DNA of 64,000 nt from Granulibacter bethesdensis. GTDB lineage: Bacteria > Pseudomonadota > Alphaproteobacteria > Acetobacterales > Acetobacteraceae. The stretch is from NCBI RefSeq assembly GCF_001889525.1, contig NZ_CP018192.1, positions 966,501-1,030,500 of the forward strand. The letters run 5' to 3'. The position numbers and the translations under genes are program-made. Below, piece after piece: positions 9,257 through 18,195 of the stretch (its first letter is position 1; each line of letters begins with the position of its first letter). A model generated the notes under the pieces. It had not been told where the DNA came from and did not search any database. It worked only from the letters and a program-made list of their open reading frames with translations.

Positions 9257-9931
9257 TCAGCCCCCGTTTTCAAGCGCGCGGCATCGCGCGTAGAGATCGA
9301 AATTCTCCTTTTCCAACTTGGCAATTCTCGCTTCCAGCGCTGCAATGCGGGCAGCCATTGCCTGCACGGGAATTTTGATTGGGATATGCGCCGCACAGTT
9401 TGAATCCCAGGCAGTGACATGCATGATGAAAGCCTGAAGCGGATGCCCGGCATAGGAATCGACGCGCAGCCTGTCCAGCAAAGCGGGGTCGTCATCAACC
9501 ATACGAGCCTTACCCCATATCTTGACCCTGTGGCGTTCCTCATAATCCATCAGAAACAGGCAGCATTTTGGATTTTCCGACAGATTGCCGGTGGTGATGT
9601 ACTGTCGGTTTCCCTTCAGATCGGCGAAACCCAGCGTTGAACGGTCCAGAACCCGCAGAAAACCAACTGTTCCACCACGGTGCTGTATGTAAGGCTGTCC
9701 ACTGGCGCTGGAGGTCGCGAGGTAAAAGCTGTCCCGTTCGGCAATGAAATCGGCAAGAGGCTGGTCAATGCTGGATCGGAATGTTTTCTGGCGGAGCGCC
9801 TGATAGGAGCCGAATCGTTTCTGGGCGTTCTCCGTTGCCTGAGAAAACACAGTCTGGCGGGTGCCATTCGAAGCGGAAGACTGCCTATCCTGTGCTGTCA
9901 TGCTTTCTGCCGGAGGTTCAGTTCGGGTCAT
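9257..9931 (-). CDS. Pyridoxamine 5'-phosphate oxidase-family flavin-fold protein
   Basis: A 224-residue protein with the split-barrel FMN-binding fold of the pyridoxamine 5'-phosphate oxidase family. The segment from about residue 62, with DSFYLATSSASGQPYIQHRGG, LGFADLKGNRQY and NPKCCLFLMDY, fits the general stress and FMN-binding subgroup, not biosynthetic PdxH. The C-terminus, about 190-220, is a heptad-rich helix (AARIAALEARIAKLEKEN), a probable coiled coil for oligomerisation. The start is uncertain: ATGs at 9931 and 9901 both lack a clear ribosome binding site. Substrate unknown; a flavin-dependent reductase role is an inference. Confidence 0.8.
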   Translation of the reverse strand: MTRTEPPAESMTAQDRQSSASNGTRQTVFSQATENAQKRFGSYQALRQKTFRSSIDQPLADFIAERDSFYLATSSASGQPYIQHRGGTVGFLRVLDRSTLGFADLKGNRQYITTGNLSENPKCCLFLMDYEERHRVKIWGKARMVDDDPALLDRLRVDSYAGHPLQAFIMHVTAWDSNCAAHIPIKIPVQAMAARIAALEARIAKLEKENFDLYARCRALENGG

Positions 9932-10036
9932 ATTTTTTTATCACAAGCCGGTGAGGAAAAAAGACAAAGTAAAATCTCGCCCCATTGCGATCTGGCACGT
10001 TACACTCAGAATGCAACGAGAACAGGGGGCCGTATC

Positions 10037-11809
10037 ATGGCGCATGACAATAATCTGATTGCCATGATCGTGATCGGTTTCGGGCTGGCCTTTCTGTTTG
10101 GAACGGCGGCGCATCGGCTGCGTCTGCCTCCGCTGGTCGGGTATCTGTTGGCGGGCGTGGCGCTGGGGCCTTTTACGCCGGGCTTTGTTGCGGATCAGAC
10201 ACTCAGTTCGCAACTGGCCGAAATCGGTGTGATTCTGTTGATGTTCGGCACGGGGCTCCATTTTTCCGTCAAGGATTTGCAGGCGGTCAAAAATATTGCT
10301 GTGCCGGGCGCCTTGTTGCAGCTTTCCTTTACCTGCCTGCTGGGATTTGGTGCCGCGTTGTTGTTCGGCTGGTCGGTGGGGGCAGCGATCGTCTTTGGCT
10401 TCTGCCTTTCTGTCGCCAGCACTGTCGTGCTGATGCGTGCACTGCAGGACCGCCACCTGATGGAAACAGCCAAGGGGCGTCATGCCATTGGTTGGCTGAT
10501 TATCCAGGATCTGGTTACGGTCCTTATTCTGGTGCTGCTGCCTGCGCTGACAGGAGTAATGAAGGGGGGGCAGATTGATGTTCTGCCGCTGCTGGAAACC
10601 ATTGGTCTGACGCTTGGCAAAGTCATCGCTTTCATCGTGCTGATGATGGTGATCGGCAAGCGCGTGATCCCCATGGTGCTGCACTATGCCGCGCATACCG
10701 GTTCGCGCGAGATTTTCCGTCTTGCGGTGCTGGCGATTGCCTTGACCGTTGCATTCACAGCTTCTGAACTGTTCGGCGTTTCTTTCGCACTGGGAGCATT
10801 TTTTGCCGGCGTGGTGCTGAGCGAAAGCCAGCTCAGCCAACGTGCGGCAGAGGAAAGCCTGCCGCTGCGTGATGCATTTGCGGTGCTGTTTTTCGTTTCC
10901 GTTGGCATGCTGGTTAATCCGTCTATCCTGATCCGTCAGCCGGTGGAGGTGATGGTTACGGTTGCGGTGGTTGTGATTGGCACGCCGCTGGTGACATTTA
11001 TGATCCTGCGCGCCCTCCGCCAGTCCATGAGCGCATCGATGATGATTGCCGCCGGACTGGGACAGATTGGCGAGTTCTCCTTCATTTTGGCGTCGCTCGG
11101 TGTTTCTCTCGGGCTGATGCCAAAGGAGGGACAGGATATGATCCTGGGTGCCTCCATCATCTCGATCTTCCTCAATCCTCTGCTGTTTTCCTTCTATGAG
11201 CGGCGGCGTCAGGCCGTTGCAGCCGCTCAGCAGGAGACAGTAAACGCGTTGACTACGCCAACAGAAGACAAGATCCCCGCTCAGCCAGAGAGCGAAGAGC
11301 CGGACGATACGCCGGTTCCAACCACACTCCGGCAGCATGCCGTTCTGGTTGGGGCAGGCCGTGTCGGTGGCCTGATTGCCGCTGCCCTGCTAGAAGGCGG
11401 CAAGCCGCTGGTTGTCATTGAAGAAAATAACGAGCTTGCCCGTAACCTGCGCGATCATGGGGCTGATGTGTTCCTCGGCAATGCCGCCGGTGGGAATGTT
11501 CTCGATCTTGCCAATGTGACTGAAGCGAGGCTGTTGCTGATCGCAATCCCCAATGCATTCGAGGCCGGACAGATAGTCGAACAGGCTCGCCAGCGGAATC
11601 CACATCTGGAGATCGTCTGCCGGGCGCATTTCGATGATGAAGTCCGCCATCTGCAGGAGTACGGGGCTGATTTCGTGGTGATGGGGGAGCGTGAAATTGC
11701 GCTGGCCATGCTGAACCGTGCCGAAACGGTCGAGGTCCGGCACGATGAAAATCCCGATGAGGCCTCTCCAAGCCTCGGCTTTTCAGCTGTTGCCCCGACT
11801 GATGTCTGA
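10037..11809 (+). CDS. CPA2-family monovalent cation:proton antiporter with TrkA-N domain (KefB/YbaL-like)
   Basis: A 590-residue inner-membrane antiporter. About 400 N-terminal residues form a dozen hydrophobic segments of the CPA2 fold, with LPPLVGYLLAG near residue 30 and ELFGVSFALGAFFAG near 245. A charged linker of about 45 residues follows. From about residue 435 there is a Rossmann-type TrkA-N domain with GAGRVGG and an acidic strand end, which in KefB/KefC binds nucleotide and gates transport. The ATG at 10037 follows ACAGGGGGC; longer frames upstream are not plausible. It probably exports potassium or sodium against protons. No KefG-like partner is adjacent. The next gene, serC, is 205 bases away. 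Confidence 0.9.
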   Translation: MAHDNNLIAMIVIGFGLAFLFGTAAHRLRLPPLVGYLLAGVALGPFTPGFVADQTLSSQLAEIGVILLMFGTGLHFSVKDLQAVKNIAVPGALLQLSFTCLLGFGAALLFGWSVGAAIVFGFCLSVASTVVLMRALQDRHLMETAKGRHAIGWLIIQDLVTVLILVLLPALTGVMKGGQIDVLPLLETIGLTLGKVIAFIVLMMVIGKRVIPMVLHYAAHTGSREIFRLAVLAIALTVAFTASELFGVSFALGAFFAGVVLSESQLSQRAAEESLPLRDAFAVLFFVSVGMLVNPSILIRQPVEVMVTVAVVVIGTPLVTFMILRALRQSMSASMMIAAGLGQIGEFSFILASLGVSLGLMPKEGQDMILGASIISIFLNPLLFSFYERRRQAVAAAQQETVNALTTPTEDKIPAQPESEEPDDTPVPTTLRQHAVLVGAGRVGGLIAAALLEGGKPLVVIEENNELARNLRDHGADVFLGNAAGGNVLDLANVTEARLLLIAIPNAFEAGQIVEQARQRNPHLEIVCRAHFDDEVRHLQEYGADFVVMGEREIALAMLNRAETVEVRHDENPDEASPSLGFSAVAPTDV

Positions 11810-11896
11810 GCATCGATCAGTGAGAAATCTGGGCAGGGATTATGAAGCACCCATGCTCCGGCAGCCCAGCCGTTCGGTTTTGGCATAACCATGCCT

Positions 11897-12003
11897 TTGT
11901 GGCGAAGAGTAGAGCCTGTTCCGTACAGGTCGCCTGTGTTCAATGCCAATGACCGCTATGGTCAAAAGGTTCTGGCATGGTGACCCGGTACGGTAACAAG
12001 GAG
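11897..12003 (+). promoter_or_regulatory. Structured leader upstream of serC
   Basis: The 205 bases before serC hold several stems. CCTGT/ACAGG with a 5-base loop lies near 11925-11939. A nested hairpin follows: outer stem ATGCCA (11943-11948) with TGGCAT (11973-11978), inner stem TGACC (11950-11954) with GGTCA (11960-11964). The ribosome binding site AAGGAG sits at 11998-12003. An alphaproteobacterial serC leader motif exists, but I cannot confirm by eye that this belongs to it. Confidence 0.4.
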
Positions 12004-12014
12004 CGTTTCCTCTC

Positions 12015-13211
12015 ATGGCTCTCTCAGCGAAGCCGGTCCAGCGTCCGGCCAATCCGCAATTCTCCTCCGGCCCATGCACCAAGCATCCCGGTTGGTCGCT
12101 CGCGGCGCTGGATGTATCCCTATTGGGTCGTAACCACCGTATGGTCGCGCCGAAGGCCCGTCTGAACGAAGTGATCCGTCGCAGCCATGCGCTGTTGGAG
12201 CTTCCTGCCGACTGGATCGTCGGGCTGGTTCCGGCCTCCGATACCGGTGCGGTGGAAATGGCGCTCTGGTCGATGCTCGGGGCGCGTGGCGTGGACGTGC
12301 TGGCTTGGGAAACCTTTACTGAAATGTGGGCTGTGGATGTCGGCACGCAGCTCAATCTGACTGATTATCGGCTGTTCCGCGCTCCATGGGGTGAACTTCC
12401 TGATCTATCGGCAGTCGATGCCCTGAACCGTGATATCGTCTTCGCTTGGAACGGTACCGCAGCCGGGGTAAAAATGCCCGATGCGGACTGGATCCCGGCT
12501 GATCGCAAAGGGTTGACGATCTGCGATGCGACCTCGGCTGCATTTGCGATGGAATTGCCATGGGACAAGCTCGATGTCGTCACATGGTCCTGGCAGAAAG
12601 TGCTGGGTGGAGAAGCCGCGCATGGCATGATCGCGTTGTCGCCTCGCGCGGTCGACCGTTTGCTGACCTTCCAGCCGCAGCGCCCCCTGCCGAAGATTTT
12701 CCGCCTGACCGAACCCGGCCCGGATGGTAAGCCCCGGTTGATTGATAGTCTTTTCCAGGGTGAGACCATCAATACCCCCTCCATGCTTTGCGTCGAGGAT
12801 GCGATGTCAGCCATCGCATGGGCGGAGCGTATCGGTGGTGTGAAGGCGCTGATCGCGCGCAGTCAGGCGAATTTCGCGGCGGTGGAACGCTGGGTTGCCC
12901 GCACCCCGTGGATTGATTTTCTTGCAAAGAACCCTGCTACACGCGCCACGACCTCCATCACCCTTCGTCCTGTGTCACCGTGGTTTACAGCGCTGGATGT
13001 GGTGGAACAGGCTGCGGCGGTAAAGCGGATGGTGTCGTTGATCGAGGCGGAAGGAGCCGGGTTCGACTTCGCCAATTATCGTGATGCCCCTTCCGGGTTC
13101 CGCATCTGGGGTGGGGCGACGGTTGAAACGGCTGATGTCGAATGTCTGCTGGGCTGGATCGACTGGGCCTATGCTCAGGTGCAGTCGGAATACGTGCAAA
13201 AGGCTGCCTGA
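12015..13211 (+). CDS. serC: Phosphoserine aminotransferase SerC, Methanosarcina-type
   Basis: A 398-residue PLP enzyme that makes 3-phosphoserine from 3-phosphohydroxypyruvate and glutamate in serine biosynthesis. The N-terminal FSSGPCTKHPGW and the PLP-lysine motif TWSWQKVLGGE (Lys195) fit the SerC branch found in many Alphaproteobacteria and methanogens, which differs from the enterobacterial form. ICDATSA near residue 176 supplies the Asp that contacts the cofactor pyridine nitrogen. AAGGAG lies 11 bases before the ATG. A structured leader precedes it. The usual partner serA is not directly downstream; an exported peroxiredoxin follows instead. Confidence 0.93.
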   Translation: MALSAKPVQRPANPQFSSGPCTKHPGWSLAALDVSLLGRNHRMVAPKARLNEVIRRSHALLELPADWIVGLVPASDTGAVEMALWSMLGARGVDVLAWETFTEMWAVDVGTQLNLTDYRLFRAPWGELPDLSAVDALNRDIVFAWNGTAAGVKMPDADWIPADRKGLTICDATSAAFAMELPWDKLDVVTWSWQKVLGGEAAHGMIALSPRAVDRLLTFQPQRPLPKIFRLTEPGPDGKPRLIDSLFQGETINTPSMLCVEDAMSAIAWAERIGGVKALIARSQANFAAVERWVARTPWIDFLAKNPATRATTSITLRPVSPWFTALDVVEQAAAVKRMVSLIEAEGAGFDFANYRDAPSGFRIWGGATVETADVECLLGWIDWAYAQVQSEYVQKAA

Positions 13212-13240
13212 TCGCAGCTGCTTCAGAAGTTTGAACAAAT

Positions 13241-13278
13241 GGGCCGGATGTAAACCTTGGAGGGGATGCATCTGGCCC
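13241..13278 (+). terminator. Possible serC terminator hairpin
   Basis: GGGCCGGATG (13241-13250) pairs with CATCTGGCCC (13269-13278) over ten positions, one a G-U pair, with an 18-base loop. It begins 30 bases after the serC stop. The 3' flank is only modestly T-rich. Confidence 0.4.
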
Positions 13279-13328
13279 GCTGTTTGCTGCGTTCATGCCC
13301 GGTAATGTGATTGAGCAGTGAGGGCAGT

Positions 13329-13943
13329 ATGAAGTTCCCAGCCTGGTTGGCTCCCGGTTTTCTTGCGGGATGGGTGGCTCTGACGGGGCTGACAACGGTC
13401 TGTCTGTCTGAGAATGCGCAGGCGGAGCTGGCGGAAGGGCAGCAGGCCCCCGATTTTTCTCTGGAGGCTGCGCTGGCCGGAAAGACATTCCGTTTTTCTT
13501 TGGCCGAGGCGCTCAGGCGTGGTCCGGTGGTAGTTTATTTCTACCCGGCTGCTTTTACCTCCGGCTGTACGCAGGAGGCCCATGATTTCGCCGAGGCCAT
13601 GCCGCGTTTCAAAGCCCAGAATGCCACGGTCATCGGGGTATCGGGGGATGCGCTGACAACCCTTGAAAAATTCTCTGAGTCCGCGTGCGGCGGGAAATTT
13701 GCGGTGGCGGCAGATCCGGATCGTACCGTGCTGAGGCAGTATCAGGTGCTTCCGGATGCGCTCAGCATGCATGCCACCCGTACCTCATACGTGATCGTGC
13801 CGGGTGCTGCGGGACAGCCTGGTCGGATCATCTACGTCTATACGGATGGTAATCCAGAGAAACATGTTTCCAACACCCTGCATGCCTTGCAGCAATGGCA
13901 GTCTCACCCGTCCGGCCATGAGGAACAGGTCAGGTCACACTGA
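13329..13943 (+). CDS. Exported AhpC/Bcp-type peroxiredoxin
   Basis: A 204-residue peroxiredoxin with a predicted signal peptide: residues 1-32, basic start, hydrophobic core, ending ENAQA. It therefore probably reduces peroxides in the periplasm. The thioredoxin-fold core has YPAAFTSGCTQEAHDF with peroxidatic Cys80. The position five residues on, where many Bcp proteins carry the resolving Cys, is His85. Another Cys at 120 could resolve, or it may act as a 1-Cys enzyme. The ATG at 13329 follows GAGGG; an upstream TTG in frame is less likely because it would spoil the signal peptide start. No thioredoxin-like reductant is adjacent. Confidence 0.85.
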   Translation: MKFPAWLAPGFLAGWVALTGLTTVCLSENAQAELAEGQQAPDFSLEAALAGKTFRFSLAEALRRGPVVVYFYPAAFTSGCTQEAHDFAEAMPRFKAQNATVIGVSGDALTTLEKFSESACGGKFAVAADPDRTVLRQYQVLPDALSMHATRTSYVIVPGAAGQPGRIIYVYTDGNPEKHVSNTLHALQQWQSHPSGHEEQVRSH

Positions 13944-14023
13944 CGGTTCACGCGGGTTCGTGATAACGGGTATGATCCTCCGCTTTTCGGGGATGGCCTG
14001 ATCCAATCCGGCGATGACGCCTG

Positions 14024-14512
14024 ATGAAACAGACTCAGAAGCGGGTAGAGTGGACGATGGATAACCGTTCCTTGATGATCGTGTGGTTTGTCGGAGCCGT
14101 GATCGCCCTGACGATTTACGCGCTTGACCCTGGCAGTTTGTTCGTAATGCTGGCTGAACTGGTGGAAACGGTCCAATCCCATATCATGGATCTGTTGGCG
14201 ACGCTGGGGGTCCGGCTGGAGAATCTGATACGGGCATCAGCCATCGCCCTGTATTTTGTTTTTATTGTTCTCGGCTTTCTTGCTCTGCGCTCCGGATTAA
14301 AGGCGAAGGCGGCCCTGCTGGTAGTATCGGGGGTCTTTTTCTTGTTGGTCGGATCTCCCGGCGGATGGGGCGGCCCGAATAATGGGGGACACTGGGGTGC
14401 CGCCTGCCTGCTGAGCGGAGTAGGTGCCCTGACCATGACAAGACGTATTCTGCTGGCCTCTCACATGGAATTGCGGGAGGGTTCTGCCGGTTGGGAGCGG
14501 AAGTTGCCTTGA
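14024..14512 (+). CDS. Unrecognised small membrane protein
   Basis: I do not recognise this 162-residue protein. Hydrophobic stretches lie at about residues 17-33, 73-90 and 96-111, with a Gly-rich segment GSPGGWGGPNNGGHWGA and a fourth weak one near 125-135. This suggests three or four membrane spans. An alternative start is the ATG at residue 12. It lies between the exported peroxiredoxin and a small periplasmic protein, all rightward, but with gaps of 80 to 155 bases, so an operon is uncertain. Confidence 0.6.
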   Translation: MKQTQKRVEWTMDNRSLMIVWFVGAVIALTIYALDPGSLFVMLAELVETVQSHIMDLLATLGVRLENLIRASAIALYFVFIVLGFLALRSGLKAKAALLVVSGVFFLLVGSPGGWGGPNNGGHWGAACLLSGVGALTMTRRILLASHMELREGSAGWERKLP

Positions 14513-14667
14513 AGAGACCGGCTTTGGATGCAGGACGATATGCAGGGTGAGGGCTGGCGCTAAAACCTCTTTCGCGTTTTATCTACGCGGCCCGGTTTGC
14601 GGCTTGCATTCTCTCTGGACGGTGTTTCCCGTGGCCGGGAACGTCACTGGCATGAAAAGGTAAGGTC

Positions 14668-15003
14668 ATGATGCGTCTATTCGTTTTTGCTCTGCTCACC
14701 GTCTCCGTTCTGCCTGCCATGGCGCAGGCCGCCGATACGGGCTGGAAGCCATCGAAATGCGGGGCAGAGCCGTCGGCCCCGGCCATCGACCTCAGCAACT
14801 ACGCTAAATACGGCGAGAGCGTAAAAAAGGTGAACCAGTACCAGAAAGATGCACAGACCTATAATACCTGTGTCCGCAATGAGGCGAAGACGGAAATGGA
14901 TGCCATCAGTAAATCCGCCAGCACTATTCAGAAAGGTATCTGGGACAATTTCAGCAAATACAATGCGGCCTTCAAGGAAGCTGAAAGCAAGACAAAAAAG
15001 TAA
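14668..15003 (+). CDS. Small periplasmic protein of unknown function
   Basis: A 111-residue protein with a clear signal peptide, MMRLFVFALLTVSVLPAMAQA, cleaved near residue 21. The mature part is hydrophilic and lysine-rich, with two Cys (one in SKCGAEP near 31, one in YNTCVRNEAK near 70) that could form a disulfide. From about residue 45 it is predicted mostly helical. I cannot assign a family or function. The start is preceded by AAAAGGTAAGG. A hairpin with properties of a terminator follows at 15023-15049. Confidence 0.65.
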   Translation: MMRLFVFALLTVSVLPAMAQAADTGWKPSKCGAEPSAPAIDLSNYAKYGESVKKVNQYQKDAQTYNTCVRNEAKTEMDAISKSASTIQKGIWDNFSKYNAAFKEAESKTKK

Positions 15004-15022
15004 TCTTTGCAGGATAGCATCA

Positions 15023-15056
15023 GGACCGGCCCTGTTTGAATGCCGGTCCATGTTAT
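15023..15056 (+). terminator. Terminator-like hairpin after the small periplasmic gene
   Basis: GGACCGG (15023-15029) and CCGGTCC (15043-15049) form a perfect 7-bp stem with a 13-base loop, followed by ATGTTATTTA. It lies between two convergent genes and could serve both. Confidence 0.55.
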
Positions 15057-15950
15057 TTACGGCCCGAATACGCGCACTGCCCGACGCCGGACAATAAAAT
15101 CGGCTGGCGTGCGTGTTGTGATCTCACCATCTGTATTAATGCTGCGAGGATGTCTGGTGCGTACTTCCAGAGCCTCCTCTGACAGGGTTATGACCTCACG
15201 CCAGCGTCCCTGTGTTCCCCGCCACAGGGCCGGTAACAGGCGGATCAGCCCCCATGCGCTTTCAACTTCCAGACTCCACACATCCAGCTTGCCGTCATCG
15301 ATAGAGGCATCTTCGCTGACCGTCATTCCTCCGCCATAATGGCGTCCGTTACCGATGGCCAGATGAAGTGTTTTAGTGACCGTCGTCGTTCCACCGTGAC
15401 GGATCTCAGCATGAAAGGGACGCAGGCGCCGTGCGACCCGCATGGCTGCGATCGGGTAACCGAATATTCCAAACCGTTTTTTCGAGTCGCTGGTGAGCGC
15501 ACGGGTCAGGGCGACGCCGAACCCGATACTGGCGACATTGAAAAAGGGCACTCCATTGACTTCACCCAGATCAATCAGATGCTGCTTGCCCTGTGCTATG
15601 ATGCGTGCGGCCTGCTCCGGGTTGGTAGGGATATTCAGTGTTCGTGCCAGATCATTCGCGGTGCCCAGCGGGATAATGCCTAAGGGAAGCTGCGTCTCCA
15701 TCAGAGCTGGGGCGGCGGCATTCAGCGTTCCGTCACCACCGCCGATCACGGCACAGTCGATAGAGTCGCGCAGGTGGAGCAGACTGTGGTTGATGTCATC
15801 TGGACCCTGGCAGGATGGTATTTCGACCTTTATCCCTTGGGCTTCCAAAGCGGCGATGACTTGATCGGCCGCATTCCGTCCCTTGCGGCTTTCCCTGTTG
15901 ATGAACAGGGCGGCTCGCCGTGGTGGAGCAAACTCGGCTTTATCATTCAT
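15057..15950 (-). CDS. Diacylglycerol/sphingosine kinase-family lipid kinase (YegS-like)
   Basis: A 297-residue lipid kinase of the DAGK catalytic family, which phosphorylates a lipid hydroxyl with ATP. The nucleotide motif GGGDGTLN is at residues 70-77, followed by IPLGTANDLA at 93-102, the characteristic second motif. A C-terminal beta-rich half with NGRHYGGGM and DGKLDVWSLE is typical of YegS/DgkB. The correct start is the ATG at 15950, giving MNDKAEF; a frame running further upstream lies inside the ExoD-family gene in another frame. The start overlaps the end of that upstream gene by four bases, so the two are translationally coupled. The actual lipid substrate is unknown. Confidence 0.88.
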   Translation of the reverse strand: MNDKAEFAPPRRAALFINRESRKGRNAADQVIAALEAQGIKVEIPSCQGPDDINHSLLHLRDSIDCAVIGGGDGTLNAAAPALMETQLPLGIIPLGTANDLARTLNIPTNPEQAARIIAQGKQHLIDLGEVNGVPFFNVASIGFGVALTRALTSDSKKRFGIFGYPIAAMRVARRLRPFHAEIRHGGTTTVTKTLHLAIGNGRHYGGGMTVSEDASIDDGKLDVWSLEVESAWGLIRLLPALWRGTQGRWREVITLSEEALEVRTRHPRSINTDGEITTRTPADFIVRRRAVRVFGP

Positions 15951-16594
15951 GCTGCCAGTCCGATCAGATGCAGGATGGCGGTATAGCCGAGCATCACCAG
16001 CGCAATATCGGCTGCCAGCGCTACCAGAGCCATGATCCAGCCTACTGTAATCCAACGTCCATCCTGAACGAAAACACCGGTGGCAGAGACCAGCAGGGCC
16101 GCCGCAGGGAGCATATTGCCCAGTGGAATCGGCAGGATAATAAGGATTGCATTGCTCAGGCAGGCAAGCCCGGTCAGCTTCTGCCATATCCCGTCCATGG
16201 CCCAAAGCCAGCCCGGCCTGCTGTGACGGCCCAGCCAGTTCAAAGGCCGCTCCAAACGCTTGAGGACGGCATTGATATCGTGCCTTGCCATGCTTCTGCG
16301 ACGCAGAAAATCAGGCATCCAGAGATGATCCCCGCGAATCATCAGGCCGATGGAGATGATACAGGTAGCACTCCCGAAAACAGGTGCGGGTCCGGGTATC
16401 AGCATGGCCAGCCCGAGCAGCAACAGGATCAGACCCGGCCCGCTGCTGCCCGCATGATCGGACAGGGCACCCAGCCCGATCCGGCTGCTGGTGGGATCGG
16501 CACTGCCATCAACAATGCCATAGAGATTTGTCACGAGATTGCTCTGACGGGGTGGCGGGCCAGAGGGCGGTGACGTGGCTGACGATGGCGACAC
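15947..16594 (-). CDS. ExoD-family membrane protein
   Basis: A 215-residue inner-membrane protein of the ExoD family, named for a rhizobial gene affecting exopolysaccharide synthesis and alkali tolerance. The signature RIGLGALSDHAG near residue 38 and the following hydrophobic segment ending in IPGPAP are typical. At least four hydrophobic segments follow. The start used is a GTG at 16594 without a good ribosome binding site, so it may lie somewhat downstream, for example at an in-frame GTG around residue 21. Its stop overlaps the lipid kinase start by four bases, indicating an operon concerned with envelope lipids or polysaccharide. Confidence 0.75.
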   Translation of the reverse strand: MSPSSATSPPSGPPPRQSNLVTNLYGIVDGSADPTSSRIGLGALSDHAGSSGPGLILLLLGLAMLIPGPAPVFGSATCIISIGLMIRGDHLWMPDFLRRRSMARHDINAVLKRLERPLNWLGRHSRPGWLWAMDGIWQKLTGLACLSNAILIILPIPLGNMLPAAALLVSATGVFVQDGRWITVGWIMALVALAADIALVMLGYTAILHLIGLAA

Positions 16595-16851
16595 GATGAA
16601 AACGGGTCTTTCTGTTGAGGATCGTAACGAGACCGCAAAGGGGTTCCGTACTCTGAAACGGTTCTGGAACCATCAGGTTGCCGCATGGGCCTGTCAGGTG
16701 TCACGGTCAATAGGTGTGGCAAGGGGCGTTGTGAGGGCTATCATCGGCAGTGAGGCGACCTGTTTGACGCTATAATTCTGCTGGACAGAGGAGAATTGCC
16801 AAACTCCTGCCTTCCTGATGGTGCTGGACGGATGCTATAGCCCCGGGCGGC

Positions 16852-18063
16852 ATGAGCGACATCACATCCAATAAGGCGCTGCTCCCGTCGGGACTGCGCG
16901 ATCTGCTGCCTCCCGAGGCGGAGGCAGAGGCCGTTTGCGTAGCGACCCTGATGGGGGTTTTCTCGGCGCATGGTTATCGCCGGGTCAAGCCGCCCCTGAT
17001 AGAGTTCGAAGAAACCCTGTTCGCCGGAGCGGGTGGCGCTGTATCAGATCAGTCTTTCCGGCTGATGGACCCGGACAGCCATCGGATGATGGCGGTCAGA
17101 CCCGATATCACACCCCAGATTGCGCGTATCGCGACCACAAGGCTGGCCGAGGCTGCGCGTCCGTTGCGGCTGTGCTATGCCGGGGAATGTGTGCGGGTCA
17201 GCCCCGGTTCCCTTTCCGCCGACCGTCAGGTTTCTCAGGCCGGGATAGAATTGATCGGAGTGGATACGCCTTCTGCCGATGCGGAGCTTATTCTGGTCGC
17301 GCGGGAAGCTTTGGCGGCAGCTGGCCTTACGCGGGTCAGCTTCGATCTGACGCTGCCTTCTCTGGTACCGGTGCTGCTGGGTCAGGCCAAGCAGACAGAT
17401 GGCAATCTGAAACCCCTTCTGCATGCGTTGGATCGCAAGGATGCGGCCGAAGTGAAGAAACAGGCCGATCGCATTGTCGGGCCCGCTATCGCCGATATTC
17501 TGGGTGATCTGCTGTTATCTGCCGGTCCGGCAGCGGGCGCGCTGGCAGCGCTGCAACGGGCTGCATTGCCGGATGAGGCACAGGCTCTGGCTGAGCGTCT
17601 GGCGGCAACGGTGGGCGAAATCCGCGTCAGTGCGCCTGATCTCCGTCTGACGATTGATCCTGTTGAATTCCGTGGCTTCCGTTATCATACCGGTATCTGC
17701 ATGACGGTTTATGCCCCCGGAGGCGGTGCGCCAGGTGTGGGGCAGGAGTTGGGTGGCGGTGGCCGCTATATGTGTCAGGGGGAAGCAGGTCCGGAATCAG
17801 CATCCGGTCTGACTCTGTATCCGGAAGCCATTCTGATGGCAATCGCCTCCAAACATCGCCCTGTCCGTGTATATGTTCCGGTGGGTGCCAATGCCGATCG
17901 CGCTGCGGCGTTGCGGCGTCAGGGCTTTGTGACGGTGGCGGCCCTGGATGGTGTTGCCGGCGCTCATGCATCGGATCACTTCGTAGCGGCACGGCAGCAG
18001 GGCTGTGCGCATGTCCTTGCTGACAGTGCGTTGGTGGCTGTGCCGGATGCGCTGGACAGCTGA
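16852..18063 (+). CDS. hisZ: HisZ, ATP phosphoribosyltransferase regulatory subunit
   Basis: A 403-residue class II aminoacyl-tRNA-synthetase-like protein that activates the short form of HisG in the first step of histidine synthesis. The N-terminus LLPSGLRDLLPPEAE and motif-2-like region RPDITPQIARIA near residue 83 mark the HisRS-derived fold. The anticodon domain of true HisRS is absent, and the C-terminus is a short alpha/beta segment. It precedes purA, a common alphaproteobacterial order. hisG is not in the window. The ATG at 16852 has no clear ribosome binding site. Confidence 0.93.
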   Translation: MSDITSNKALLPSGLRDLLPPEAEAEAVCVATLMGVFSAHGYRRVKPPLIEFEETLFAGAGGAVSDQSFRLMDPDSHRMMAVRPDITPQIARIATTRLAEAARPLRLCYAGECVRVSPGSLSADRQVSQAGIELIGVDTPSADAELILVAREALAAAGLTRVSFDLTLPSLVPVLLGQAKQTDGNLKPLLHALDRKDAAEVKKQADRIVGPAIADILGDLLLSAGPAAGALAALQRAALPDEAQALAERLAATVGEIRVSAPDLRLTIDPVEFRGFRYHTGICMTVYAPGGGAPGVGQELGGGGRYMCQGEAGPESASGLTLYPEAILMAIASKHRPVRVYVPVGANADRAAALRRQGFVTVAALDGVAGAHASDHFVAARQQGCAHVLADSALVAVPDALDS

Positions 18064-18195
18064 TTTTGCTTCTTTGCCTGCCGGTCTGATCCCGATGATA
18101 TGTCAGGAGCATGCCGGAGTGGTGTTTTCTGCGCGCAAGCGCATTGTGGATGGCGGGTTATAGAGCAGCCTGCCTGATTTCATGGAGTAACGCGC

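Noticed and set aside
9941-11338. A 465-codon minus-strand frame opposite the antiporter
   Set aside because: It has very high His, Gln and Arg content, the usual shadow of a membrane protein gene, and no membrane or enzyme motif.
15951-16205. An 85-residue N-terminal extension of the lipid kinase
   Set aside because: It lies within the ExoD-family gene in another frame and has no similarity to kinase N-termini; the ATG at 15950 gives a normal protein.
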